Position numbers and translations under genes: made by a program
In this document: positions 7,244-14,791 of the stretch, piece by piece
How the letters are laid out: each line of letters opens with the position of its first letter
How positions within the stretch are numbered: the first letter of the stretch is position 1
Notes under the pieces: generated by a model
Database searches by the model: none
Seen by the model: the letters and a program-made list of their open reading frames with translations, nothing else
Told to the model about the DNA's origin: nothing
Assembly (NCBI RefSeq): GCF_001625015.1
Contig: NZ_LVWJ02000011.1
Location: 188,501 to 252,500 of the forward strand
Reading direction: 5' to 3'
DNA from: Lewinella sp. 4G2
Lineage (GTDB): Bacteria > Bacteroidota > Bacteroidia > Chitinophagales > Saprospiraceae
Length of the DNA stretch: 64,000 nucleotides

Positions 7244-9622
7244 CTACTCCCGCACGTAAATCCGGTGCACCCGCTGCCCAATCCCCGTCAATATCTCGTA
7301 CGGAATCGTCCGGGCTGCCGCTGCCAGTAATTCAACCGGATGCTCCGGACCAAAGATGACCGCCTCGATCCCTTCCCGCAGTAGGTGCGGGTCGTGGTCC
7401 GTCACGTCCACCATCGTCATGTCCATACAGACGGCACCAACCGTGGGGGCTGCTTGGCCATTGATCAAAACGGAAAATTCACCCTCCCCCGCCAAGCGCG
7501 GCAGACCGTCGGCGTAGCCGATGCTGAGAGTGGCAATCAGGCTATCGCGCTTAAGGATGCCACGGCGATTGTAGCCAATAGTCGTTCCGGCCGGGTAGTT
7601 ACGCAGCAGGGCCACGCGCGTCGTGAGGCGGAGGGCCGGCTGTAGTTCCGTAGCCAGGGTCGCATCGCCAATCCCGTACAGACCGATGCCGAGGCGGACG
7701 GCATCCAACTGCAACTTCGGCCAGCGGGCGATACCGTTTGAGTTTAGTACGTGCAGTAGTGGAGTGTAACCCAACGCCGAGGTAATACGTCTGGCCTCCC
7801 GCTGGAAACCCGCAAACTGCTCGCGCGTAAAATGGTCGTGTTCCGTTGCTTCACTCGCCACGAGGTGGGTAAAGATGGAATTCACCACGGGCATTTTTGG
7901 TGCGAAACGAATACTGTCGGCGGCCTTTTCCAGCGGCATCCCCAGGCGCGCCATGCCCGTATCCAACTCCCAGTGAACGGGTAGGCCCAGTTCACCAGCA
8001 TGGCGTAAATCGTTTACGGATGCTACAACGGGCTCCAGGTCAAAATCCAGCATTTCGGCAAATTCTTCGCGTTCCGGGTTGAGGACCATGATGGGGAGTT
8101 GCACGCCGCCTCGCCTCAGTTCTCTGCCCTCGTCGGTGTAGGCCACGGCGAGGTAGTCGGCACCAGCTTCCGCCACGGCGCGGGCGATTGGTAAACTACC
8201 ACCACCGTAAGCGGAGGCTTTGACCATCACGATCATTTTTGCATCTACCCGTTGCTGGTAGGTCCGGAAATTGTGCTGGATCGCGCCGAGATCGATGCGC
8301 AGATTCGTCCGGTGCTGGTGGCGGCTGAGGGCTTTGGCGACGCGCCCGAGTTGCTGATGGCTGGCGCCCTTCACCAGGATCGGCAGGCTGTTGAAAGCGA
8401 GCTCATCCAAACCATTCAGCAGCGCCTCCGTGGTTGGAAAAGTAGCGGTCGCGCGATCCCGAATTCCTGCCTCGTGCTCGTCCCCCACCAACATCAGCGT
8501 ATCCACGTATTCTTCCAGCAAGTTCATCAGGGCGCTGCCGCGGGTGCCGGGGGAAGTGGGCAAGTGATACGGTTGCAAACTTCCTAAAATGAGTTGCACT
8601 TTCCCACTAGAACCCTGATTTGCAGCAAATTGGAGGGCCGCTGCCAACGCGTCCAAATCATTGGAATAACTATCATTAATGACGGGCCCGCCGTGCAATC
8701 CCGCGGTCTGCTCGAGCCGGTTCTTCAGGGGGAGTAATTTGCTGGAGGCGTTCCGTAAGGCTTCCGGCTCCATTCCTAACCAATAGGCGGCCGTAAGGGC
8801 GGAGTAAGCGTTCTCCCGGTAGATCCGTGGCAACTTAGGCAGGGCGATGTCCAACTCTCGGCCATCGATGACCAATTGGTCCAGGCCGTTGCCTTGGTGC
8901 ACCAATTCCAGGTTACTACCCTTCAGCGCCTTGCGTACCTCCCGGTGGGCTTCGTTAACGACGACGAATTGGGTCGCGGAAAACAAGCTAAGTTTCTCCC
9001 GCAATTTTTCTTCCCGGTTGGCGAATCCGTCGTCGTGGGCCGCGCCAAAATGAGTGAATACCCCCAGCGTGGGTTGGATGATCCGCGCCAGCTTTCCCAT
9101 CTCCCCCGTTGCGCTAACGCCCGCTTCGAAGACGGCCACCTCGTGCTCCGGCCGCAACTGCCACACGGAGAGGGGGACGCCAATCTGGGAATTGTACGAC
9201 CTGGGGCTGGCACATACCTTGAACTGTTTGCTCAGTATCTGGGACAGCCAATCCTTGACGATGGTTTTTCCGTTACTGCCGGTGATCCCCACGACCGGGA
9301 TGTCGAACTGGGCCCGGTGGTGAGCGGCGAGGGCTTGGAGGACTTCCACGGGGTCCGTGGCGAACGTCACCCGGTGCGCTCCGTCCATATTTAGCACCTG
9401 CGGCAGCGCCTCATTCTTGTGGGAAATTGGGATAACGAAATGCTCGACACCCGCCTTACCTAAGTCTTCGACGAAGGAAACGCCGTGGGTCTTGCGGCCG
9501 GGCAGTGCGAAGAAAAGCGTCTGCTTCGGGCGCGTAACCCGCCGGGAATCGACGACCAAATCGAAGCCCGCGTAACACGCGTAGAGCTCGGCAAGATTAT
9601 CGGGATGGTAGTTCGCTTCCAC
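7244..9622 (-). CDS. murF-alr: Bifunctional MurF ligase / alanine racemase
   Basis: A 792-residue fusion characteristic of Bacteroidota. The N-terminal half (about 1-430) is UDP-N-acetylmuramoyl-tripeptide:D-Ala-D-Ala ligase, with the ATP loop GITGSNGKT and the family motif NDSYSND. The C-terminal half (about 440-792) is alanine racemase, with the PLP lysine at about residue 468 (VMVKASAYGGG), GYNRRG with the catalytic-loop tyrosine, and GAVCMDMTMVDVT. One polypeptide thus makes D-Ala and attaches D-Ala-D-Ala to the peptidoglycan precursor. The start is a GTG; compared with relatives the N-terminus looks slightly short, and a -7-like element ends only four bases upstream, so the message may be nearly leaderless. 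Confidence 0.95.
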   Translation of the reverse strand: MEANYHPDNLAELYACYAGFDLVVDSRRVTRPKQTLFFALPGRKTHGVSFVEDLGKAGVEHFVIPISHKNEALPQVLNMDGAHRVTFATDPVEVLQALAAHHRAQFDIPVVGITGSNGKTIVKDWLSQILSKQFKVCASPRSYNSQIGVPLSVWQLRPEHEVAVFEAGVSATGEMGKLARIIQPTLGVFTHFGAAHDDGFANREEKLREKLSLFSATQFVVVNEAHREVRKALKGSNLELVHQGNGLDQLVIDGRELDIALPKLPRIYRENAYSALTAAYWLGMEPEALRNASSKLLPLKNRLEQTAGLHGGPVINDSYSNDLDALAAALQFAANQGSSGKVQLILGSLQPYHLPTSPGTRGSALMNLLEEYVDTLMLVGDEHEAGIRDRATATFPTTEALLNGLDELAFNSLPILVKGASHQQLGRVAKALSRHQHRTNLRIDLGAIQHNFRTYQQRVDAKMIVMVKASAYGGGSLPIARAVAEAGADYLAVAYTDEGRELRRGGVQLPIMVLNPEREEFAEMLDFDLEPVVASVNDLRHAGELGLPVHWELDTGMARLGMPLEKAADSIRFAPKMPVVNSIFTHLVASEATEHDHFTREQFAGFQREARRITSALGYTPLLHVLNSNGIARWPKLQLDAVRLGIGLYGIGDATLATELQPALRLTTRVALLRNYPAGTTIGYNRRGILKRDSLIATLSIGYADGLPRLAGEGEFSVLINGQAAPTVGAVCMDMTMVDVTDHDPHLLREGIEAVIFGPEHPVELLAAAARTIPYEILTGIGQRVHRIYVRE

Positions 9623-9626
9623 CCCG

Positions 9627-9634
9627 CAAACTTA
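9627..9634 (-). promoter_or_regulatory. Candidate -7 element (TAAGTTTG) of murF-alr
   Basis: On the minus strand TAAGTTTG matches the Bacteroidota -7 consensus TAnnTTTG. It lies four bases before the GTG used for murF-alr, implying a transcript start at or very near the start codon. I cannot point to a clear -33 element. Confidence 0.4.
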
Positions 9635-9685
9635 CCGTAATTTGCGCCAAGCCCGTAGTCCTTGATCACGCTAGTGGTGGCCTTG

Positions 9686-9713
9686 GACTACAGACTGTAG
9701 ACTACAGACTGTA
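9686..9713. repeat. Two tandem 14 bp repeats before a start codon
   Basis: GACTACAGACTGTA occurs twice in direct tandem (9686-9699 and 9700-9713) and ends one base before the ATG at 9715. The same vocabulary (AGTCTGTAGTCTATAGTC) builds the large hairpin at 35304-35364 after rpoA. Confidence 0.85.
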
Positions 9714-9714
9714 A

Positions 9715-10401
9715 ATGCAAGTACCGAAGATCAACGCCGCCGTAGACCATTTCAGCGAGTGGCTGACCACTGAAGCCGCCGAGCAGTACCTGCCGCTCTT
9801 TGAGACCCAGCAAAACTGGCAGGACCACTTCAACGTGGAAGCCAAAAACCTCGCCGAGGTGTACGATCTGGCGCTCGACAGCAAAACCAACCGCCGCCAC
9901 TACCGCCGCGGGGGCTACGACCCGAAGACCGCCATGCTGGCCATTCTCCGAACCCAAACCGAGTTCGCCCGCGATGCTTTTCGCGACCTCTTCAGCGAGG
10001 ACCGGGACGTGGACGGGCGCGTCGGCCGCTTCGAATTCTTCATCAACGAACTCTGGAACCGCTACCGGGACGCCCACCCCAAAGACCGGACACCGGACCA
10101 CTACCACCGCGATGATTACGCCATGGCTTCCCTCTACCTCATGGGCCAGTACCCGGAAATTTACGCGCCCTACTCTACCGAATTGCTACAATCCGTCTGC
10201 ACGAAACTCGGCGCCAAAGCTATCCCGGAAGCCGCGGATTTTGGGCGCTACGTCAAATTGCTAAAGACGCTACGTAGCTTCCTGACGAAGGACGAAACGG
10301 TGATGGCTAATTACCAGGCGTTACTGCGGCCGGGTGACTACGCTGGTGAATCCGCGCTATTGGTGTATTTGTTTTTTAATAGCTTGAACGGAGACAATTA
10401 A
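9715..10401 (+). CDS. Protein resembling the N-terminal domain of some McrB-like proteins
   Basis: A 228-residue soluble, charged protein without signal peptide. Its pattern (EYLPLFETQQNWQDHFN, then MLAILRTQTEFARDAFRDLF, then HYHRDDYAMASLYLMGQYPE) reminds me of the N-terminal domain fused to McrB-type AAA+ restriction proteins, where a similar PEFVRELFRDLFDE...YQDDRAISVYLFLRYPDKY stretch occurs. No ATPase or nuclease follows, so it would be a free-standing copy of that domain. This resemblance is from memory and should be treated as a hint. The start codon abuts the tandem repeat upstream; translation may begin further in. Confidence 0.6.
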   Translation: MQVPKINAAVDHFSEWLTTEAAEQYLPLFETQQNWQDHFNVEAKNLAEVYDLALDSKTNRRHYRRGGYDPKTAMLAILRTQTEFARDAFRDLFSEDRDVDGRVGRFEFFINELWNRYRDAHPKDRTPDHYHRDDYAMASLYLMGQYPEIYAPYSTELLQSVCTKLGAKAIPEAADFGRYVKLLKTLRSFLTKDETVMANYQALLRPGDYAGESALLVYLFFNSLNGDN

Positions 10402-10428
10402 TAATATACCGCCGGCAACCCGTCACGA

Positions 10429-10443
10429 GCTTGCGAAGCAAGC
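10429..10443. repeat. Short perfect inverted repeat
   Basis: GCTTGC-GAA-GCAAGC, a 6 bp stem with a 3 base loop, followed by a further GCTTGCC word. It lies after the gene ending at 10401 and before the terminator-like hairpin at 10482. It may belong to the same processed 3' end. Confidence 0.5.
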
Positions 10444-10481
10444 ACGTAGCTTGCCTTGCCCCGGAGGGGTAAACTTTGTAG

Positions 10482-10514
10482 CCCGGTGTTCGCCAAAGGC
10501 GCGCTCCGGGTTTT
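10482..10514 (+). terminator. Probable rho-independent terminator
   Basis: CCCGG (10482-10486) pairs with CCGGG (10506-10510), with an inner GCC/GGC pair and an AAA loop, followed by TTTT. It would end transcription of the gene stopping at 10401. The stem is interrupted, so strength is uncertain. Confidence 0.5.
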
Positions 10515-10574
10515 CGATAAAATGATTTCAACACCACCCCCAAACATCAACCAAACCCCAGCGTTCGATACCGT

Positions 10575-11096
10575 ATGGCAACACCCCCCGCCCCCATCCA
10601 GGCCGTTTTAGACGACCCGCAGATGCACCTTAAAGGCACCGACGTTTGGCTTCGTCTCCCACTGGGCCGCGCCCTCATAAACGAAGTGCTCGACGCCCGG
10701 CCGCCGGATACGCCGGTGAAGGACCTGTACATGGATTCTGATCCGGGTAATTTGATCCACCTTCACTTGGAAGCGGCCGCACCGGTCGTAGGCAGCATCA
10801 AACGCCGGCTGACGTTTAAGCCCGGCCCCGCCGTCAAGTTTCCGGACCAACCTTGGTTGCACCTGGAGATCACGGAAGGTTTCAAGTTTATGGATAAGCC
10901 CGTCATCCGCCTAATGCAGAGCACCATTGAAAAGAAGTTGCCGAAGGGCATCGAATTCACTTCCAGCCACCTGCGCATCCACGTCCCGGCCATGCTAACC
11001 AACGCTGGTTACCAACAGCTCGTCCCCCTCATCCAGCACCTGGAAGTCCGGGGCGGTGACGATCAAATTATTTTCCTCTTCAACCTGAAAGCCTAA
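10575..11096 (+). CDS. Hypothetical protein, first of a two-gene unit
   Basis: A 173-residue protein without signal peptide or membrane segment, family not recognised. It is rich in alternating hydrophobic strands (IHLHLEAAAPVVGSIKRRLTF; WLHLEITEGFKF) and ends with FLFNLKA, a pattern that suggests a beta-rich, lipid- or ligand-binding fold. It is separated by only three bases from the next gene on the same strand, so both are almost certainly one operon. Confidence 0.66.
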   Translation: MATPPAPIQAVLDDPQMHLKGTDVWLRLPLGRALINEVLDARPPDTPVKDLYMDSDPGNLIHLHLEAAAPVVGSIKRRLTFKPGPAVKFPDQPWLHLEITEGFKFMDKPVIRLMQSTIEKKLPKGIEFTSSHLRIHVPAMLTNAGYQQLVPLIQHLEVRGGDDQIIFLFNLKA

Positions 11097-11099
11097 ACC

Positions 11100-11414
11100 A
11101 TGCACCCCGTACAGAAACACTTGATGGAGACCGAATTCAGCGGGCTAGAAGGCACCGCCATCGAAGGCACCATCGCCCTCAGCGACGAGTTGATTAACCT
11201 GGGTATTATGGAAGCCCTCGCTAAACTGAAGGCTGCGGGCCAGGAAACGACCGCCAAGGGAACCACCGAAGCCGCTGGCACGCAAGCGGCCGCCCAGGCG
11301 GAAGACGCTGAAATAGACCCAAAGATCTTCTTGAAGAAACTCAACGTAGATAAGCTGCACTACCGCACGGAGAATGGCCGGATGTTGGTGGATATCAAGG
11401 CTAATTTTGGGTAG
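11100..11414 (+). CDS. Small hypothetical protein, second of a two-gene unit
   Basis: A 104-residue soluble protein of unknown function. An N-terminal segment (VQKHLMETEFSGLEGTAIEG) is followed by an Ala/Thr-rich low-complexity linker at about residues 45-70 and a C-terminal block (KIFLKKLNVDKLHYRTENGRM...). The Ala-rich stretch looks like a flexible spacer. It follows the previous gene by three bases and is followed after 24 bp by a strong terminator. Confidence 0.62.
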   Translation: MHPVQKHLMETEFSGLEGTAIEGTIALSDELINLGIMEALAKLKAAGQETTAKGTTEAAGTQAAAQAEDAEIDPKIFLKKLNVDKLHYRTENGRMLVDIKANFG

Positions 11415-11438
11415 GTTCATTGGAACTCCAATCTGGAG

Positions 11439-11461
11439 CCCCGACCTCCGGTCGGGGTTTT
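11439..11461 (+). terminator. Strong rho-independent terminator
   Basis: Perfect 8 bp stem CCCCGACC / GGTCGGGG with loop TCC and a TTTT tail. It closes the two-gene unit ending at 11414. The stem sequence recurs as a hairpin at 11570-11588 and, slightly altered, at 12094-12111. Confidence 0.85.
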
Positions 11462-11569
11462 CGACGTCATTGGGAATTCAACAATCTCCAATTTTAGGAT
11501 TGAGCAATTGCTTCCAACTATCTCGAAAAGCACTACAGCATATTTAGCTCGCTTTCAGCCCTTAACCTA

Positions 11570-11588
11570 CCCCGACCAGAGGTCGGGG
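11570..11588. repeat. GGTCGGGG-type hairpin without T tract
   Basis: CCCCGACC-AGA-GGTCGGGG, the same 8 bp stem as the terminator at 11439. It lies just beyond the stop codon of the DUF1801 gene (minus strand) and may end that transcript despite the lack of a U run. Confidence 0.7.
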
Positions 11589-11593
11589 CTCCA

Positions 11594-11965
11594 CTACCGC
11601 GCCCAAGCCTTCAGTAAAATATCCCGCAAAGCCTCCACGTCAATCTCCTCCGCCGAATTAAAGTAATGGCAGCCGTACCGAGTGCGGTCCGCCATGTCCA
11701 GGTAGCCGCCGTGCTCAATGTCGGGGGCGTAGTTAAAACAAATCCCAAGCTCACCCGCGTTATTGGGGTTCTTCTTACTCGGCACCCAGAGGTAGCAGAT
11801 GTTGCGTTTACCGTTGAAGAAGGGAGAACCCCAGGAGATTTTCTCCTTCACCTCCGGCAGTGTTTCGTGGATGAGTTCCCGCAGGACGAGCGCAATCACC
11901 TGCTGGTTTTCGGGCAGGCGCTGGTAGAATTCGTCGAGTACTTGGTCTTGGTCTAACATGAGCAT
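11594..11965 (-). CDS. DUF1801 family protein
   Basis: About 123 residues with the DUF1801/YdhG-like layout: VLDEFYQRLPENQQVIALVLRELIHETLPEVKEKISWGSPFF, then ICYLWV, then a short C-terminal helix ending LLKAWAR. The conserved W-G-x-P-x-F motif is present (WGSPFF). The biochemical role of this widespread family is unclear. I place the start at the ATG at 11965 (MLMLDQDQ) rather than the upstream in-frame TTG at 12013, because family members begin close to the first helix. Monocistronic. Confidence 0.82.
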   Translation of the reverse strand: MLMLDQDQVLDEFYQRLPENQQVIALVLRELIHETLPEVKEKISWGSPFFNGKRNICYLWVPSKKNPNNAGELGICFNYAPDIEHGGYLDMADRTRYGCHYFNSAEEIDVEALRDILLKAWAR

Positions 11966-12093
11966 TCTGTTCCCGTCCTCCGGACGAGATTGGTGGCGGT
12001 TGTGGAGACTCAAGAAACGAATTTTGGTGGATTGGGCGAATGCTAACTAACTACGAAACGATCAGAATATGATCGTGGCGGACTGCGCAAAAG

Positions 12094-12234
12094 CCCGACC
12101 TAGAGGTCGGGAGCCGGGGATTTCCCCAGGGAGGCCGAAGAAATCCCGACGGGACGTCGGAAACCGCTCTCCTCTTATTCTCCTTTTCCTCCCTTACCCT
12201 CTTGTCGAAAACGAATCCCGACGAGACGTCGGGA
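12094..12234. repeat. Cluster of three CCCGAC-type hairpins
   Basis: Three inverted repeats of one vocabulary: CCCGACCT/AGGTCGGG at 12094-12111, TCCCGACG/CGTCGG(a) at 12144-12161, and the perfect TCCCGACG-AGA-CGTCGGGA at 12216-12234. The last ends five bases before the stop codon end of the MoxR gene. With 11439 and 11570 this makes five related hairpins in 800 bp. The block lies between the DUF1801 gene and the MoxR gene and holds no convincing gene. Confidence 0.8.
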
Positions 12235-12238
12235 ACCA

Positions 12239-13819
12239 TTACCGATCCGCATACTCAAAATGCAGCTTCTCCAACCGCAAGGCCAGCCCCGCTAGGGCCT
12301 CTTCCACCTCCCGCAGATTAGCGCCAACGACCTCGGCGTAAGCCTCCTCCACAAAGAGGTGCTTGCCGATCTCCGTTAATTCTTCGGGGCCATTTTCTTT
12401 GATGGCCTGCCGCTGCTGGCTGATGTAGCTGGTGAGTTGTTCGTGTCGTTGGTCCCAAAATTTTTCGAGGACGCGATGGGGTTTCTTCCGGATGACTTCG
12501 GTCCGTTCAATCAGGGCTGTCTTCAGGGGGAATACACGATCGGTTCCGTTAAAATTAACTTCGATGGTATTCTCCTTCGGCCCCTTCCGGCCGCGGATCC
12601 GGTTTACCAAATTCTTCTCCTCATCGTAGAAGTTGACGCTGCGCATCTCCTGGTTGTCCAGGCTGCGGAACTGGTCGATGCTGACGAGGACGCCGCGGAA
12701 TTGGCTGAGGTCCTTTTCCAACTGGTAGTAACTTTCGGCGACGGGCAGCAGCTGGTTCTCTTCCACCACGTGTTTGATGCGGGTTTCTTCGTGGACGTCC
12801 TTTTCAAATTCCGCCACTTCCCGCTTCAGACTCTGCAGGTTGACGGCGACTGAGTAGCCGTGTTTACGGACAGCCTCGACGATCATCTCCCGGATCACTT
12901 CACGTTGTTCCGGTCCGTTCCACAGGCAGTGTTCCATCAGAAAGCAGTCCATCAGATTCGTGCGCTGCCGCTGGTGCAAAAATGCGGACGTACGCAATAA
13001 CCGGACGATCTTCTTCCAGCGCCGGTCGTAGATCCGGATCTGATTGGGCGCATTATTGGGTTGTTGGTTGTACTGCTCAATCTTGAAGAGTAACAGCTGC
13101 AGAGTGTTGAGGACTTCAGCCGGGACCTCTACCGCATCGATTTGCTGAGACCATTCGTCCAGCTCCGCCTCCGTTAGTTTGGTTTCGGTGGGGATGTCGT
13201 CCTGGTAGACATCTTTGGTATCCACCACCATCTTGACGAAGTTCTCGTACTGGCGGATCTTCCCCAATTCGAGGCGGACAAGGAAGCGGTCCCAGATCGG
13301 CGCCAGGTTGGCACTCTTCGGGGGCAGCTCATTGGATGCCGTGATGATGCCGCGGATCCCCACCTTGACGTCCTCCTCCCCGTTGCGGTAGATCTTTTCG
13401 TTGAGGATGGTCAGCAGCGCGTTCTGGATGGCGGGGCCGGCCTTCCAAATCTCGTCGAGAAAAACAATGTTGGCGCCCGGGAGGTAGCGATCGGTAAGGC
13501 GTTCGTACTTATCCTCGTCCTTCAGCTTCTTAATAGAAATGGGTCCGAAGACTTCGTCCGGCGTAGAGAACTTCGACATGAGGTACTCAAAACTCACCCC
13601 ATCCCGAAAGGCGTACTTCAGCCGCCGTGCGATGAGGGATTTCCCTACCCCCGGAGGGCCTAGCAAGAAGATGGATTCACCCGCAACGGCGGTTAGAAGG
13701 GCGAGGCCCATCGCTTTATCCCGTTCGTAAAGCCCGGCGGTGAGGCTGGTGAGGAGTTGCTCGGTGCGGGCGCGTACGCCTTGGTTAGTGGCCGTTTCCT
13801 GAGGAGGGGTTTCGATCAT
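12239..13819 (-). CDS. MoxR/RavA-type AAA+ ATPase
   Basis: About 526 residues. Walker A is LLGPPGVGKSLIARRL, Walker B VFLDEIWKAG, sensor 1 ITASNELPP, and an arginine-finger region WDRFLVRLE. The ATPase core fills about residues 30-260; a long helical and beta C-terminal region follows, as in RavA. Such ATPases work with VWA proteins as chaperone-like remodelling machines. The start is set at ATG 13819 (MIETPPQETAT); the longer open frame to 13996 would overlap the neighbouring gene's coding region and lacks family resemblance. The VWA gene at 3865-4962 is a possible but unlinked partner. Confidence 0.88.
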   Translation of the reverse strand: MIETPPQETATNQGVRARTEQLLTSLTAGLYERDKAMGLALLTAVAGESIFLLGPPGVGKSLIARRLKYAFRDGVSFEYLMSKFSTPDEVFGPISIKKLKDEDKYERLTDRYLPGANIVFLDEIWKAGPAIQNALLTILNEKIYRNGEEDVKVGIRGIITASNELPPKSANLAPIWDRFLVRLELGKIRQYENFVKMVVDTKDVYQDDIPTETKLTEAELDEWSQQIDAVEVPAEVLNTLQLLLFKIEQYNQQPNNAPNQIRIYDRRWKKIVRLLRTSAFLHQRQRTNLMDCFLMEHCLWNGPEQREVIREMIVEAVRKHGYSVAVNLQSLKREVAEFEKDVHEETRIKHVVEENQLLPVAESYYQLEKDLSQFRGVLVSIDQFRSLDNQEMRSVNFYDEEKNLVNRIRGRKGPKENTIEVNFNGTDRVFPLKTALIERTEVIRKKPHRVLEKFWDQRHEQLTSYISQQRQAIKENGPEELTEIGKHLFVEEAYAEVVGANLREVEEALAGLALRLEKLHFEYADR

Positions 13820-13898
13820 GGGGGTGAAACGATGGCCTTCGGATTTAGTTTGGTGAAATAAGTAATACGAAGATCCCTCACTCCTTGGTTTGCCGAAC

Positions 13899-14567
13899 TT
13901 AGTAGTCCAGATCGTCAACCAGGAAACCCCTGACAACCACGTTGACCGTAGTTTGGCTGGAGAGGCTGCGGTTGCTAAATCGCATCTGCTCTCCACCCCG
14001 TAATATCATCACCGGGCTGGAAAGGCTACCAATGATGGGGCGGGTGTCATGGTTCGACATAGCGTAGCGGAGGCGGGTTCCCTGGCGAGGAGATCCATTA
14101 CTACCGGTGATGGCTGACATATCTACGTCCATGCGCTCCAGACTAGACGTACCGTTATTATCCAGGATATTAACGTGCGTAACGATGAAGTAACGCCCCG
14201 TAGGTACGGTAGTGAAGGAGGACGGGTTGCTGCCGCCAGTCCGGGCCCTTCTCAGGATTAAGCTCGAAAAGGATTCACCCACCCGAATGAAATTCGTCTC
14301 CCCACTGTAATACTCCGGCTCCGAAGGCGCGCCGCCGCTTTTCTCGAGGGATAGTACTTTCCATTCGGCACCGTCGTAGCCTTCAAACTCACCGCTGAGC
14401 ACGTTGAAGCGCATCGTCCCGGCGGTAGGCGTGGCACCATCGTTACCGACTTTAATTTTACCGTTGACGTCGAGGGTTTGTTGCGGATTCGAGTTGTTTA
14501 CGCCTACCTGGGCGGAGAGTACTACGGACACAAAAATTGCCAGGAGGGTGATATAGTATCTGTTCAT
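13899..14567 (-). CDS. Secreted protein with tail-fibre-like N-terminal repeat
   Basis: A 222-residue protein with a signal peptide (YYITLLAIFVSVVLSAQ). The mature start VGVNNSNPQQTLDVNGKIKVG and the following GTMRFN...FEGYDGAEWK pattern is common in Bacteroidota secreted proteins and resembles phage tail-fibre-like structural repeats. The C-terminal half is beta-rich and unrecognised. No enzyme motif and no T9SS tail is visible. It is divergent from the T9SS cargo gene at 14792, and a near-perfect palindrome lies between the two. Confidence 0.7.
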   Translation of the reverse strand: MNRYYITLLAIFVSVVLSAQVGVNNSNPQQTLDVNGKIKVGNDGATPTAGTMRFNVLSGEFEGYDGAEWKVLSLEKSGGAPSEPEYYSGETNFIRVGESFSSLILRRARTGGSNPSSFTTVPTGRYFIVTHVNILDNNGTSSLERMDVDMSAITGSNGSPRQGTRLRYAMSNHDTRPIIGSLSSPVMILRGGEQMRFSNRSLSSQTTVNVVVRGFLVDDLDY

Positions 14568-14632
14568 GGGAATGGCTTTTAGTGCTTTATTTTTAAAAAT
14601 ATCGCTTTGTTACAGCTGCCCCGTTATAAGTA

Positions 14633-14652
14633 TTGTAAGTCATGGCTTACAA
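14633..14652. promoter_or_regulatory. Near-perfect 20 bp palindrome between divergent genes
   Basis: TTGTAAGTCATGGCTTACAA is symmetric at 18 of 20 positions. It lies in the 224 bp region between the secreted-protein gene (minus) and the T9SS cargo gene (plus), which suits an operator for a dimeric regulator. The regulator is unknown. Confidence 0.45.
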
Positions 14653-14791
14653 CACCTTAATGAGAGGTCTTAAGGGTGAAGATCTGGCGATGACTTTTGC
14701 GTATCCGTAAGCGACAATGGTTCCGGCGCTTTGTGATGATTACCTTAGTCACCGCTCCGCTGTAGATTGAATCATTCAAATTTCCCGCACC

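Noticed and set aside
9686..9713. Tandem repeats considered as a CRISPR remnant
   Set aside because: Units abut without spacers and no cas gene is present in the window.
12051..12239. Minus-strand frame with repeated DVPSGF-like words
   Set aside because: It is translation of the hairpin repeat cluster, not a gene.
13820..13996. N-terminal extension of the MoxR ATPase
   Set aside because: The extension overlaps the end of the neighbouring secreted-protein gene and has no similarity to MoxR proteins; ATG 13819 fits.
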